From contig DEKA01000039.1 in NCBI GenBank assembly GCA_002353635.1, forward strand, positions 74,338 through 106,929: a DNA stretch of 32,592 bases. The letters are read 5' to 3'. A model generated the notes under the pieces. That model was not told where the DNA came from. It made no database searches and saw only the letters and a program-made list of their open reading frames with translations. Positions 7,881-15,291 of the stretch are shown piece after piece. This DNA comes from Lachnospiraceae bacterium UBA2734 (GTDB lineage Bacteria > Bacillota > Clostridia > Lachnospirales > Lachnospiraceae). The translations under genes and the position numbers were made by a program. Each line of letters begins with the position of its first letter. Within the stretch, counting starts at the first letter, position 1.

Positions 7881-9812
7881 TCAATGCAGTTCCTCGAGCT
7901 CCTTCATCCAGAGATTCCTGGATGCGTCGCTGGGCATGCGCAGATCCCCTCTCGGCGACACTGCAACGGAACCAACCTTCGGCCCGTCCGGCAGCGCACT
8001 TCTCTTGAACTGCTGGGCAAAGAAGCGTCTGTAGAAGTTCTTCTCCCACTTCAGAATCACATCATTGGTATAGACGCCTGCGAAGGATTTTCTCGCGATT
8101 CTGTAGATCTTTCCCGGCGTGTATCCGCAGCGCAGCATGTAGTACAGGAAGAAGTCATGCAGCTCATACGGGCCTACGAGGTCCTCTGTCTTCTGCGCGA
8201 TCTTCCCATCGCCTGTGGGCGGAAGGAGCTCCGGTGAGACCGGTGTATCCAGCACATCACGCAGACACGATGCCAGCACGGCGTCGTCCGTTGTGTCCGC
8301 ATAATACCGCACGAGGTGTGAAACCAGAGTCTTCGGAACGCCTGCATTCACGCCGTACATCGACATGTGGTCGCCGTTGTAGGTGGCCCAGCCAAGGGCC
8401 AGCTCAGACAGATCGCCCGTGCCGATGACGATCCCGCCTCTCTTGTTCGCGATGTCCATGATCACCTGCGTGCGCTCTCTCGCCTGTCCGTTCTCGAACG
8501 TCACATCGTGGTCTGCCATGTCCTGCCCGATGTCGGCGAAGTGCTGCATCACAGCCGCTTTGATATTCACTTCAAGAAGAGTTGCGCCGAGTGCCTTTGC
8601 GAGCGTCACGGCATTGCCGTGCGTCCTGTCCGTCGTGCCAAAACACGGCATCGTCACCGCGGTGATCTGTTCCCTCGGCATGCCAAGGAGATCGAAGGCT
8701 CTCGCCGTCACGAGCATCGCAAGTGTGGAATCGAGCCCTCCGGATACGCCGATCACAGCCGTTTTGCAGCCGATGTGATCAAGCCGCTTTGCCAGTCCTC
8801 TGGACTGGATGTTCAGAATCTCATTGCAGCGCTGATTCCTCTTTGATTTATCTGAGGGCACAAACGGATGAGGATCAAAGGTGCGCTCAAGAAGAGTGAC
8901 CTGCTGCTCCATATGGACAGGAAGATGAAGGTAATCGACCGCCTCCTGGTTGAAGTATGTCGTCATCCTTCGTCTCTCAAAATTGATCCTGCCGATATCC
9001 AGATCAGCAAACGTCATCTTGGCCTCGTTGTAGGCATTGTCGAAGATCTTTCGCTCCGCCAGCATCGTTCCGTTCTCACAGATCATGATGCGCCCGCCGA
9101 AGACAATGTCCGTCGTCGACTCGCCGTCCCCTGCGCTGCAGTAGATGTAATCGGAAATTGTCCGCGCACTGATGCTGCTCATGAGCGCTCTTCTGTAATC
9201 GTCTTTGCCGACCGTTTCATTTGACGCGGACAAATTGACAATGACACTGGCACCCGCGCCGGCGTGCGCGATGTCCGGCGCATTCATGACCCACGCATCC
9301 TCACAGATCTCCGCCGCAATCTCGAGCCCCGGAATGGCATCCACATCCAGAATGATGCGGCTGCCAAATGGAATCAGCTGACCGTCAAAGACAATATCCC
9401 GCGCCTCGGCAGGACCCGGCGTGAACTGACGCAGCTCATAGAACTCGGCATAATTGGGCAGAAACCGCTTGGGAATGAAAGCAAGAATTCTCCCGTCCTG
9501 CACAACCGCCGCTGTGTTGTAGAGCTTGCCCTCCCAGGACAGAGGATAGCCCACGAAAACAATTGCATCATTCCCCCTTGTCGCCTTTGCTAAAGAGAGA
9601 AGCGCTCTCTGCGCGCCGATCAGCAGCTCATCCTGCAGAAAAAGGTCGCTGCACGTATAGCCCGTGAGGACGAGCTCAGGGAAAACAATGATTTTCGCGC
9701 CGCCGCGGACCGCCGCGCGGTATAAATTTTCCGCCTGCTCTCCGTTGTACTCCGGATCAGCCGTACTGATTGCGGGAACAGCCGCTGCCACTTTAATAAA
9801 TCCGTCTTTCAT
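7881..9812 (-). CDS. nadE: Glutamine-dependent NAD+ synthetase
   Basis: A 643-residue two-domain enzyme that makes NAD+ from deamido-NAD+, ATP and glutamine. The N-terminal nitrilase-type glutaminase carries the triad Glu46 (FPELVLTGY), Lys115 (PKRFLPN) and Cys170 (AEICEDAW). The C-terminal synthetase begins near residue 325 and has the ATP PP-loop SGGLDS at 357-362. The length fits the long, ammonia-channelling class rather than the short ammonia-dependent NadE. AAGGAAG precedes the ATG. It lies 13 bp after the COG2426 membrane-protein gene, so the two are co-transcribed. Confidence 0.96.
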   Translation of the reverse strand: MKDGFIKVAAAVPAISTADPEYNGEQAENLYRAAVRGGAKIIVFPELVLTGYTCSDLFLQDELLIGAQRALLSLAKATRGNDAIVFVGYPLSWEGKLYNTAAVVQDGRILAFIPKRFLPNYAEFYELRQFTPGPAEARDIVFDGQLIPFGSRIILDVDAIPGLEIAAEICEDAWVMNAPDIAHAGAGASVIVNLSASNETVGKDDYRRALMSSISARTISDYIYCSAGDGESTTDIVFGGRIMICENGTMLAERKIFDNAYNEAKMTFADLDIGRINFERRRMTTYFNQEAVDYLHLPVHMEQQVTLLERTFDPHPFVPSDKSKRNQRCNEILNIQSRGLAKRLDHIGCKTAVIGVSGGLDSTLAMLVTARAFDLLGMPREQITAVTMPCFGTTDRTHGNAVTLAKALGATLLEVNIKAAVMQHFADIGQDMADHDVTFENGQARERTQVIMDIANKRGGIVIGTGDLSELALGWATYNGDHMSMYGVNAGVPKTLVSHLVRYYADTTDDAVLASCLRDVLDTPVSPELLPPTGDGKIAQKTEDLVGPYELHDFFLYYMLRCGYTPGKIYRIARKSFAGVYTNDVILKWEKNFYRRFFAQQFKRSALPDGPKVGSVAVSPRGDLRMPSDASRNLWMKELEELH

Positions 9813-9825
9813 CTGCAGCTTCCTT

Positions 9826-10314
9826 TTAGAAAATCTTTACACCGGCCGCTACCGTCCAGCTCAGCACTGCCATGATGCAGCCCGCAAGTGCAACGCCGCC
9901 CATGACCGCGATGACACTCTTCTTGAAGTCCATATCCAGGAAAGATGCTGCAAGCGTACCGGTCCACGCACCTGTTCCGGGAAGCGGAATGCCGACAAAG
10001 ATCAGAAGTGCCCAGTAGAGGCCCTTCCCGGCGGTCTCCTTGAGCTTCTCTCCGCCCTTATGTCCCTTATTCAGACACCAGGAGAAGAACCTGCCCACCC
10101 CCGGCTTGTCCGCGCCCCACTCAAGGACTCTTCTCGCAAAGAAGAAAATAAACGGCACGGGGATCATGTTGCCGATCGCAATGAGAATATAAGCGAGGAC
10201 CATATTGAAGGCGGGATCTGACGCGTGAAAGACCTGCGCAATGGGGATGGCCCCTCTCAGCTCGATAATGGGAACCATGGAAATAAAGAAAACGTAAAGG
10301 TAGTGTCTCAGCAA
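9826..10314 (-). CDS. COG2426 small integral membrane protein (putative small multidrug export family)
   Basis: About 162 residues, strongly hydrophobic with several membrane segments. It matches the COG2426 / Sm_multidrug_ex family: the N-terminal SMVPIIELRGAIP block, the IGNMIPVPFIFFFARRVLEW block, and the re-entrant-like GIPLPGTGAWTG segment are all characteristic. The export label is historical and the transported substrate is unknown. The best start is a TTG at 10314 with AAGGAG five bases upstream. An upstream TTG at 10332 would place that ribosome binding site inside the gene. It lies between hisC and nadE, reading the same way. Confidence 0.85.
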   Translation of the reverse strand: MLRHYLYVFFISMVPIIELRGAIPIAQVFHASDPAFNMVLAYILIAIGNMIPVPFIFFFARRVLEWGADKPGVGRFFSWCLNKGHKGGEKLKETAGKGLYWALLIFVGIPLPGTGAWTGTLAASFLDMDFKKSVIAVMGGVALAGCIMAVLSWTVAAGVKIF

Positions 10315-10404
10315 TTGTGCTCCTTCCTGCAATGCTCAGCAGCGCTCTGTCTTAAATTCTGCGGCATGCACGCTGTCCCAGTGCCGCTAGGTCCGATTCT
10401 GCAT

Positions 10405-11499
10405 TCAAGCCTCTGTCTCAATCTCCCGCAGGGCATCCACGACAGCCTTCATCTGCTCATCTGTTCCGATCGTGATGCGCAGGTAATCCGCAATACGGGG
10501 CTTGTCCCAGTGCCGCACGATAATTTTCCTCTCGCGAAGCTTCTTAAAGAGTACATCGCCGGACAGGCGCGGGCTCTTTGCGAAGACAAAATTCGTCTTC
10601 GATACAGGGAACTGATAGCCGAGTTCTTGAAGCTCCTTCTCAAACCACTCCCGCGTCTTTACGATGCGTGAAGTAATGTCCTTCCAGTAAGCGACATCCT
10701 CTGCGGCCGCCGTGCCGACCAGAATGGAGGGCAGATTCATCGTGTACGAATTGAAGGAGAACTTGACGTCCTTCAGATACCGGATGAGCTTCCTGCTGCC
10801 CATGGCAAAGCCTATGCGCATGCCGGCCATCGCCCTGGACTTCGAGAACGTCTGCACAATCAGAAGATTGTCATAGCGGTCAATGAGAGAGAGTGCGCTC
10901 TGTCCGCCGAAATCAATGTAGGCCTCATCTACAATGACAACGCAGTCAGGATTGGCAGCCACGATGGACTCAATGGCAGAGAGGTCAAGCTCCGCACCGG
11001 TGGGCGCATTCGGATTAGGGAAAATAATGCCGGCCAGCTCCTCTCCTTTCGCCGCAAACGCAGAAGAGGAAGGAATATAGTTGTCCGGGTTGATCGTGAA
11101 ATCCTCCCGGAGAGGCACAGCCGTGTACGGAATCCGATACAGATCCGCCCACACATCGTAGAACGAATAGGTGATATCCGGAAACAGGAGCCTTCCGCCG
11201 CCCGTGAAAAATGTGAGGAAGCTCATGGACAGAACGTCATCTGATCCTACGCCCACAAAGATCTGCTCCGGATCCACATGATAGCATGCAGAGAGGGCCT
11301 GCACGAGCGGTGTCGCATCCATATCAGGATACAGCCGCAGCACAGACGGATCCGCTGCAATGGCATTCAGTGCGCTGACAACCCCCGGCGCCGGCGGATA
11401 GGGACACTCATTCGTATTGAGCTTGATGACTGTGCGGTCCTTGGGCTGCTCGCCGGCTGTGTAGGGAACTACCTTTCTGACTTTATTATCATAAGACAT
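10405..11499 (-). CDS. hisC: Histidinol-phosphate aminotransferase
   Basis: A 364-residue class I/II PLP aminotransferase. Family hallmarks are KLNTNECPYPP near the start, PNPNAPTG at 161-168, the IVDEAYIDFGG block around Asp191, and QTFSKSRAMAGMRIG carrying Schiff-base Lys220. It converts imidazole-acetol phosphate to histidinol phosphate; close relatives can also serve in aromatic amino-acid synthesis. No other his genes are in the window, so it is an isolated copy. The ATG at 11499 has AGAGGA upstream; a longer frame to 11607 would run back through the promoter and the upstream terminator. Confidence 0.9.
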   Translation of the reverse strand: MSYDNKVRKVVPYTAGEQPKDRTVIKLNTNECPYPPAPGVVSALNAIAADPSVLRLYPDMDATPLVQALSACYHVDPEQIFVGVGSDDVLSMSFLTFFTGGGRLLFPDITYSFYDVWADLYRIPYTAVPLREDFTINPDNYIPSSSAFAAKGEELAGIIFPNPNAPTGAELDLSAIESIVAANPDCVVIVDEAYIDFGGQSALSLIDRYDNLLIVQTFSKSRAMAGMRIGFAMGSRKLIRYLKDVKFSFNSYTMNLPSILVGTAAAEDVAYWKDITSRIVKTREWFEKELQELGYQFPVSKTNFVFAKSPRLSGDVLFKKLRERKIIVRHWDKPRIADYLRITIGTDEQMKAVVDALREIETEA

Positions 11500-11554
11500 A
11501 TTGAAATCCTCTTGCTCTTTTCTGCCGGCACCCTGATCGTGCAGGCTGTTTTCA

Positions 11555-11563
11555 AGTATAGCA
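11555..11563 (-). promoter_or_regulatory. Extended -10 promoter upstream of hisC
   Basis: TGCTATACT on the minus strand (TATACT is the complement of 11555-11560, with TGC directly before it). It sits between the terminator of the ABC-transporter operon and the hisC start. There is no clear -35, as is common with extended -10 promoters. It would drive hisC, COG2426 and nadE, and possibly the genes beyond. Confidence 0.5.
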
Positions 11564-11569
11564 AAGAAG

Positions 11570-11600
11570 GATGTCACAAGACAGATTTTCCTGTGACATC
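11570..11600 (-). terminator. Terminator-like hairpin after the ABC transporter operon
   Basis: A perfect 9-bp stem, GATGTCACA at 11570-11578 with TGTGACATC at 11592-11600, located 10 bp past the stop codon of the ATPase gene. On the minus strand it is followed by a pyrimidine-rich but imperfect T-run (CTTCTTTGC), so efficiency may be partial. Confidence 0.6.
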
Positions 11601-11610
11601 CCCGCATTTT

Positions 11611-12390
11611 TTACTTGAGCACCTTGGAGAGGAAATCGCGCAGTCTCGGGTCCTTCGGATGTGTGAAGAACTCCTCCGGCTCCGCCTCCTCCTTGATGAC
11701 ACCCTCATCGATGAAGATCACCTTGCTGGCCACCTGCCTTGCGAAAGCCATCTCATGTGTGACGCAGACCATGGTCATGCCCTCATCTGCCAGCTCCGTC
11801 ATGACCTGCAGCACCTCGCCGACCATCTCGGGATCGAGCGCTGACGTCGGCTCGTCGAAGAGCATTACCTCCGGGTTCATCTCCAGAGAGCGGACAATGG
11901 CGATACGCTGCTGCTGGCCGCCGGAAAGAGAGTGCGGATAGGCATCCGCCTTGTCCTCGAGATTGACGCGGCGAAGGAGCTTCAGTGCCTTTTCGGAGGC
12001 CTCCTCCTGACTCATGAGCTTAAGCTTCACCGGAGCCAGTGTGATATTCTGCATGATCGTCAGGTTCGCAAAGAGATTGAAGTGCTGGAAGACCATGCCC
12101 ATTTTCTGGCGGACCTTGTTGATATCCGTCTTCGGGCTGTTCACCTGCACATCATCGAGCCAGACTTCACCCGAGGTCGGCACTTCCAGCATGTCGAGGC
12201 AGCGCAGGAATGTCGACTTGCCGCAGCCGGAGGGCCCTACCAGAACGATCTTCTGCCCCTTCCTGATCTCGTAGTTGATTCCCCGGAGAACGTGATTGTC
12301 GTCAAAATACTTCGTGAGGTTCTTCACGCGGATCATGACGCGGTCCTGATCCGCCGCCTTGTTCTGTGTGTTCATCTCAGCGGTTGTCAC
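11611..12390 (-). CDS. Polar amino-acid ABC transporter ATPase
   Basis: A 259-residue ATP-binding subunit of the GlnQ/ArtP/HisP class. Walker A GPSGCGKST is at 52-60, the Q-loop FQHFNLF follows, the signature LSGGQ is at 155-159, Walker B VMLFDEP at 175-181, and the switch His is His212. A GTG at 12390 is taken as the start, overlapping the permease gene by 14 bp. An ATG at 12375 is also possible, but a ribosome-binding-like AAGGAAG lies better for the GTG. It powers import by the permease encoded upstream. Last gene of a three-gene operon that probably responds to arginine (see 14296-14324). Confidence 0.95.
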   Translation of the reverse strand: MTTAEMNTQNKAADQDRVMIRVKNLTKYFDDNHVLRGINYEIRKGQKIVLVGPSGCGKSTFLRCLDMLEVPTSGEVWLDDVQVNSPKTDINKVRQKMGMVFQHFNLFANLTIMQNITLAPVKLKLMSQEEASEKALKLLRRVNLEDKADAYPHSLSGGQQQRIAIVRSLEMNPEVMLFDEPTSALDPEMVGEVLQVMTELADEGMTMVCVTHEMAFARQVASKVIFIDEGVIKEEAEPEEFFTHPKDPRLRDFLSKVLK

Positions 12391-13066
12391 TTTCTCTCAG
12401 CTTCCTTTCCAGTTTATTGAACAGAATAGTCAAAACCTTGATCACAACGAAGTAAATCACAGCCGCGCCCACAAGAGGCATAAACGGCTGATATGTCTTT
12501 GTGGAGATCTGGTTGGCGACACGCGTCAGATCTGACATGCCGACATATCCCACAATGGCTGTCTCCTTAAGGAGGGTGATGAACTCATTAAGGAGAGATG
12601 GGAATGCATTCTTGAAGGCCTGCGGCAGAACGACATACATCATCGTCTGTGTTCTAGAAAGACCGAGTGACCTGCCGGCCTCCATCTGTCCCTGATCAAC
12701 AGCCTGAATGCCGCCGCGGATGATCTCTGCCACATAAGCGCCGGAGTTGAGTCCGAAGGAGAGGGATGCCACGAGCACGCCGTTCGTTGAATTCTTCATG
12801 ATAACGAACCACATGATCATCAGCTGGATGACTGTGGGCGTTCCGCGGATCACGTCGATATAGGCATAAGCAATCCATGAAAATATCGGCCGCTTCCCGT
12901 TTCTCCTCTTCGCCATATTGGCGAGGCAGGCAACCGTGCCGATCACAATACCAAGGATTGCAGCAAAGAATGCCACCTCAATCGTTGTCCCCAGGCCCTT
13001 GAAATAAAGCGTCCACCTGTTGTTGACAATAAATGCTCTGTTGAACTGTTCCACTATACTGTTCAT
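12377..13066 (-). CDS. Polar amino-acid ABC transporter permease
   Basis: A 229-residue membrane protein of the HisMQ type, with the N-terminal GLGTTIEVAFFAAILGIVIG block, the YIDVIRGTPTVIQLMI motif, and the EAA loop EAGRSLGLSRTQTMMYVVLPQ that contacts the ATPase. About five transmembrane segments are expected. A single permease gene is present, so it probably works as a homodimer. ATG at 13066 with AAAGGA upstream. The gap to the upstream binding-protein gene is 181 bp and holds a strong hairpin, which would lower permease expression relative to the lipoprotein. Confidence 0.95.
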   Translation of the reverse strand: MNSIVEQFNRAFIVNNRWTLYFKGLGTTIEVAFFAAILGIVIGTVACLANMAKRRNGKRPIFSWIAYAYIDVIRGTPTVIQLMIMWFVIMKNSTNGVLVASLSFGLNSGAYVAEIIRGGIQAVDQGQMEAGRSLGLSRTQTMMYVVLPQAFKNAFPSLLNEFITLLKETAIVGYVGMSDLTRVANQISTKTYQPFMPLVGAAVIYFVVIKVLTILFNKLERKLRESDNR

Positions 13067-13186
13067 CAGGTTTTCCTTTCAGAAAAGATCCCTTTTGCTG
13101 CACCGCACGGCGGCTGTGACATCAGATCAGTCGTACAGACTGCCTGGCGGTATTCATCCACCAGACATTCCTGCAGACCTGCAAAA

Positions 13187-13215
13187 GGAGGATGGGCCCT
13201 GCCGGTCCATCCTCC
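13187..13215 (-). terminator. Intercistronic hairpin between binding protein and permease
   Basis: A 12-bp stem with one G-U pair (13187-13198 with 13204-13215, containing GGAGGATGG and CCATCCTCC) and a 5-nt loop, followed on the minus strand by TTTTGC. Such partial terminators or RNA-stabilising hairpins commonly allow more binding protein than permease/ATPase to be made from one operon. Confidence 0.65.
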
Positions 13216-13247
13216 CTGACTGATCGCCGCTTGTCTATCAGTATAAC

Positions 13248-14198
13248 TTATTCTGCGGAATAATTGTTGATCCACTTATCTACAAGGCTGTCAAACGTTC
13301 CGTCTGCCTTCATCGCATCGATCGCACCGTTTACAGCATCCAGAAGCTCTGTATCTCCCTTGGGAAGAGCAATTGCATACTCCTCTGTATCAAAGTTGAA
13401 CTGTGTGCCAGGCAGAACCTCGAGCTGGTCGCCGCTCTGGGACTGATATGCCTCTGCGGGTACCTGATCCATGATGACGGCATCTGTCTTGCCGTTGATC
13501 AGATCCTGTACAACATCGTTGTAAGAATTGTAGGTGATGGTCTTGTCAGAGCCCTCGCCGTGCAGATCATCGGCAATACCTGCGCCTGTCGTGCCGAGCT
13601 GAACACCTACCTTTGCATTCTTCAGATCATCCTGCGTCTTGATGGAAGAGCCCTTCTTGACGAGAACGGCCTGCGTAGCATCGTAATAAGCCTCAGAGAA
13701 ATCTACAGTCTTCTTGCGCTCGTCAGTGACGGTCATGCCGGCTGCCGCGGCATCGATCTTGGAGCCGATGGAAGCAACCAGTGCATCGAACTCCATATCC
13801 TGTACCTCAACCTTGAGGCCAAGGCGCTTGCCGATCTCCTGCACGAGGGCCACATCAAAGCCTGTCGGCTGACCATTGTCATCGATATACTCAAACGGAG
13901 GGAAGGTCGCGTTCGTGCCGACCGTCCAGACGCCGTCGCCAACGTACTTGTCGGAAGACAGATCCGGTGTCTGTGCATCAGCTGCTGTACTCTCCGTCGT
14001 AGCTGTGGCATCAGTAGATGCCTCTACAGCGGGATCAACGTTTGTCTGTGTGGTCTCAGCTGCGGCAGTCGACTCCGCTGCCGGAGCAGATGAGGAAGCG
14101 GATGAGCTGGATGAGCCTGAGGATGATCCGCATGCGGCGAGTGTTGCCGTCATAGCTGCTGCCATTGCCAGTGCGACGATTTTCTTCATATTCTTCAT
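13248..14198 (-). CDS. Amino-acid ABC transporter substrate-binding lipoprotein
   Basis: A 316-residue extracellular family-3 binding protein. The signal peptide (residues 1-22) ends in lipobox LAAC with Cys23 as the lipidation site. Residues 24-80 are an unusually long Ser/Ala/Thr/Glu-rich linker that should tether the domain away from the membrane. The folded domain starts near GVWTVGTNATFPPFEY and includes GFDVALVQEIGKRLG and the hinge segments GVQLGTTG and VIMDQVPAE. It captures a polar amino acid; arginine is suggested by the promoter rather than by the protein. GGAG lies 7 bp upstream of the ATG at 14198. Confidence 0.94.
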   Translation of the reverse strand: MKNMKKIVALAMAAAMTATLAACGSSSGSSSSSASSSAPAAESTAAAETTQTNVDPAVEASTDATATTESTAADAQTPDLSSDKYVGDGVWTVGTNATFPPFEYIDDNGQPTGFDVALVQEIGKRLGLKVEVQDMEFDALVASIGSKIDAAAAGMTVTDERKKTVDFSEAYYDATQAVLVKKGSSIKTQDDLKNAKVGVQLGTTGAGIADDLHGEGSDKTITYNSYNDVVQDLINGKTDAVIMDQVPAEAYQSQSGDQLEVLPGTQFNFDTEEYAIALPKGDTELLDAVNGAIDAMKADGTFDSLVDKWINNYSAE

Positions 14199-14295
14199 AA
14201 TAGTCTCCTTTTTATCCCCTGCGGCCGTGTGCCGTCTGCAGGGAAATCCTCCCGTGAAAGAACTGCGTCTTTCTTAATTTCATTTCATGCCACTA

Positions 14296-14324
14296 ATAAT
14301 ATGCATTTTTATGCATTAATGCAA
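14296..14324 (-). promoter_or_regulatory. Promoter of the amino-acid ABC transporter operon
   Basis: Minus strand: -35 TTGCAT (complement of 14319-14324), exactly 17 bp, then -10 TATTAT (complement of 14296-14301). Transcription would begin near 14289, giving a leader of about 90 nt. The spacer is almost wholly occupied by an ARG-box-like palindrome. Confidence 0.7.
14301..14316. promoter_or_regulatory. ARG-box-like operator inside the transporter promoter
   Basis: ATGCAT-TTTT-ATGCAT. Compared with the ArgR/AhrC ARG box (TGAAT, four A/T bases, ATTCA), it keeps the dyad, the 4-bp A/T centre and the spacing, with one change per half (TGCAT/ATGCA). An overlapping 12-bp palindrome TGCATTAATGCA follows at 14312-14323, offering a third half-site. 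Its position between -35 and -10 implies repression when bound. Confidence 0.55.
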
Positions 14325-14374
14325 GAGGAAATTGCGACAAACTTGCGCTTTATCCCTTCGAGTTTTTGTATATT

Positions 14375-14391
14375 ATGCATTTGTTATGCAT
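14375..14391. promoter_or_regulatory. Second ARG-box-like palindrome, upstream
   Basis: ATGCAT-TTGTT-ATGCAT, the same half-sites as 14301-14316 with a 5-bp centre. Its centre is about 74 bp upstream of the first site, roughly seven helical turns, which would suit cooperative binding of hexameric ArgR. The 1-bp longer spacer weakens the match. Confidence 0.4.
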
Positions 14392-14413
14392 GATACGCTC
14401 TTCAGGAAGCGTG

Positions 14414-14435
14414 CCAGGGGACCCCTGCTCCCTGG
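14414..14435 (-). terminator. GC-rich hairpin after the EFR1 gene
   Basis: CCAGGG at 14414-14419 can pair with CCCTGG at 14430-14435, or CAGGGG with CCCCTG around a single A at 14421. It lies 15 bp past the EFR1 stop codon. There is no good T-run on the minus strand, so terminator function is tentative. Confidence 0.35.
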
Positions 14436-14449
14436 AGAGCGTACTCTTT

Positions 14450-15247
14450 TCAGTACTCAACCGGCTTTGTATTCGGATTCTGGTACTGCCCGTGCGCGAA
14501 TGCCTTCGCGCGTGCCTTTTCACTCTTCCCGAACTGAATGGCATGCGCGGGACAACGGTGGACACAGCCGAGACAGAGCGTGCACTTGTCCTTCACCCAG
14601 GCGGGCTTCCCACTGTTCATGGCAATCGCATTGCACGGACAGTTATTTGCGCATAATCCGCAGGATATGCAGGCATCCGTCACATGAAATTTATTCGTTG
14701 ATCTTGCATATTCATACACAAACTGCTCCACAGGCCACAGCAGCGCCCACGCACCTCTGTAATAGTTATGCTCGCCCAGATCCTTCGCCGCCACCTGCGC
14801 AGCGACCTGGTCCATCTCCTTCTCCGCAGAGGCGAGTCTCTTCTGATTGGCCTCCTTATCCGAACAGTCGAAAAGCGGCAGATAGTTGTCCACAGTCTTG
14901 ATGGCATAAGTGGCACTGATCGTGAGCCCGAAGTTCTGCGAGAGCGCACTCATCACCATGCTGTTCGCACCTCCCGTCACGGACCCGCAGGTAACCACAT
15001 GGTAGACATATCTGTCCGTTCCCTGTCCCTTCAGGTTCACCTTCTTCAGGAACTCATAGACGATGTCGGGGATGCCGCCGTAATAGACGGGCGTGACAAT
15101 GCCCAGATCCTCCCCCGCCTTCAGCTCATAAGTCATCTCCCCGAACTTCATCGCCCGGCCGATGTCCGTAAGTGTATCCCCGTTGGCCGCTGCGATTTTT
15201 TCTGCGGCCTCCTTGCTGTTGCCCGTTGATGAAAAATAGAATATCAC
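14450..15247 (-). CDS. EFR1-type flavodoxin/ferredoxin fusion protein
   Basis: A 265-residue electron carrier. The N-terminal flavodoxin-like domain begins with IFYFSSTGNSKEAA (FMN phosphate loop). The C-terminus has two [4Fe-4S] motifs: Cys193, 196, 199, 203 (CISCGLCANNCP) and Cys222, 225, 228, 232 (CTLCLGCVHRCP). This matches the EFR1 family of anaerobic Clostridia, whose partners are mostly unknown. The start is GTG at 15247, with GAGGTGA just upstream. It follows addA by 44 bp with no terminator seen, so read-through from addA is likely, but a functional link is not implied. Confidence 0.9.
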   Translation of the reverse strand: MIFYFSSTGNSKEAAEKIAAANGDTLTDIGRAMKFGEMTYELKAGEDLGIVTPVYYGGIPDIVYEFLKKVNLKGQGTDRYVYHVVTCGSVTGGANSMVMSALSQNFGLTISATYAIKTVDNYLPLFDCSDKEANQKRLASAEKEMDQVAAQVAAKDLGEHNYYRGAWALLWPVEQFVYEYARSTNKFHVTDACISCGLCANNCPCNAIAMNSGKPAWVKDKCTLCLGCVHRCPAHAIQFGKSEKARAKAFAHGQYQNPNTKPVEY

Positions 15248-15291
15248 GATAAATCACCTCACTGTTTCCAAGATTGTTTCATCGTATGCAG

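Noticed and set aside
7841..7890. Start of a new gene just left of nadE on the plus strand
   Set aside because: Short frames here overlap the nadE 3' end, lack ribosome binding sites and resemble no protein family.
13950..14130. Possible frameshift or foreign segment in the binding-protein gene
   Set aside because: The Ser/Ala/Thr/Glu-rich stretch stays in frame between a clean lipobox and a normal binding domain; it is a lipoprotein linker.
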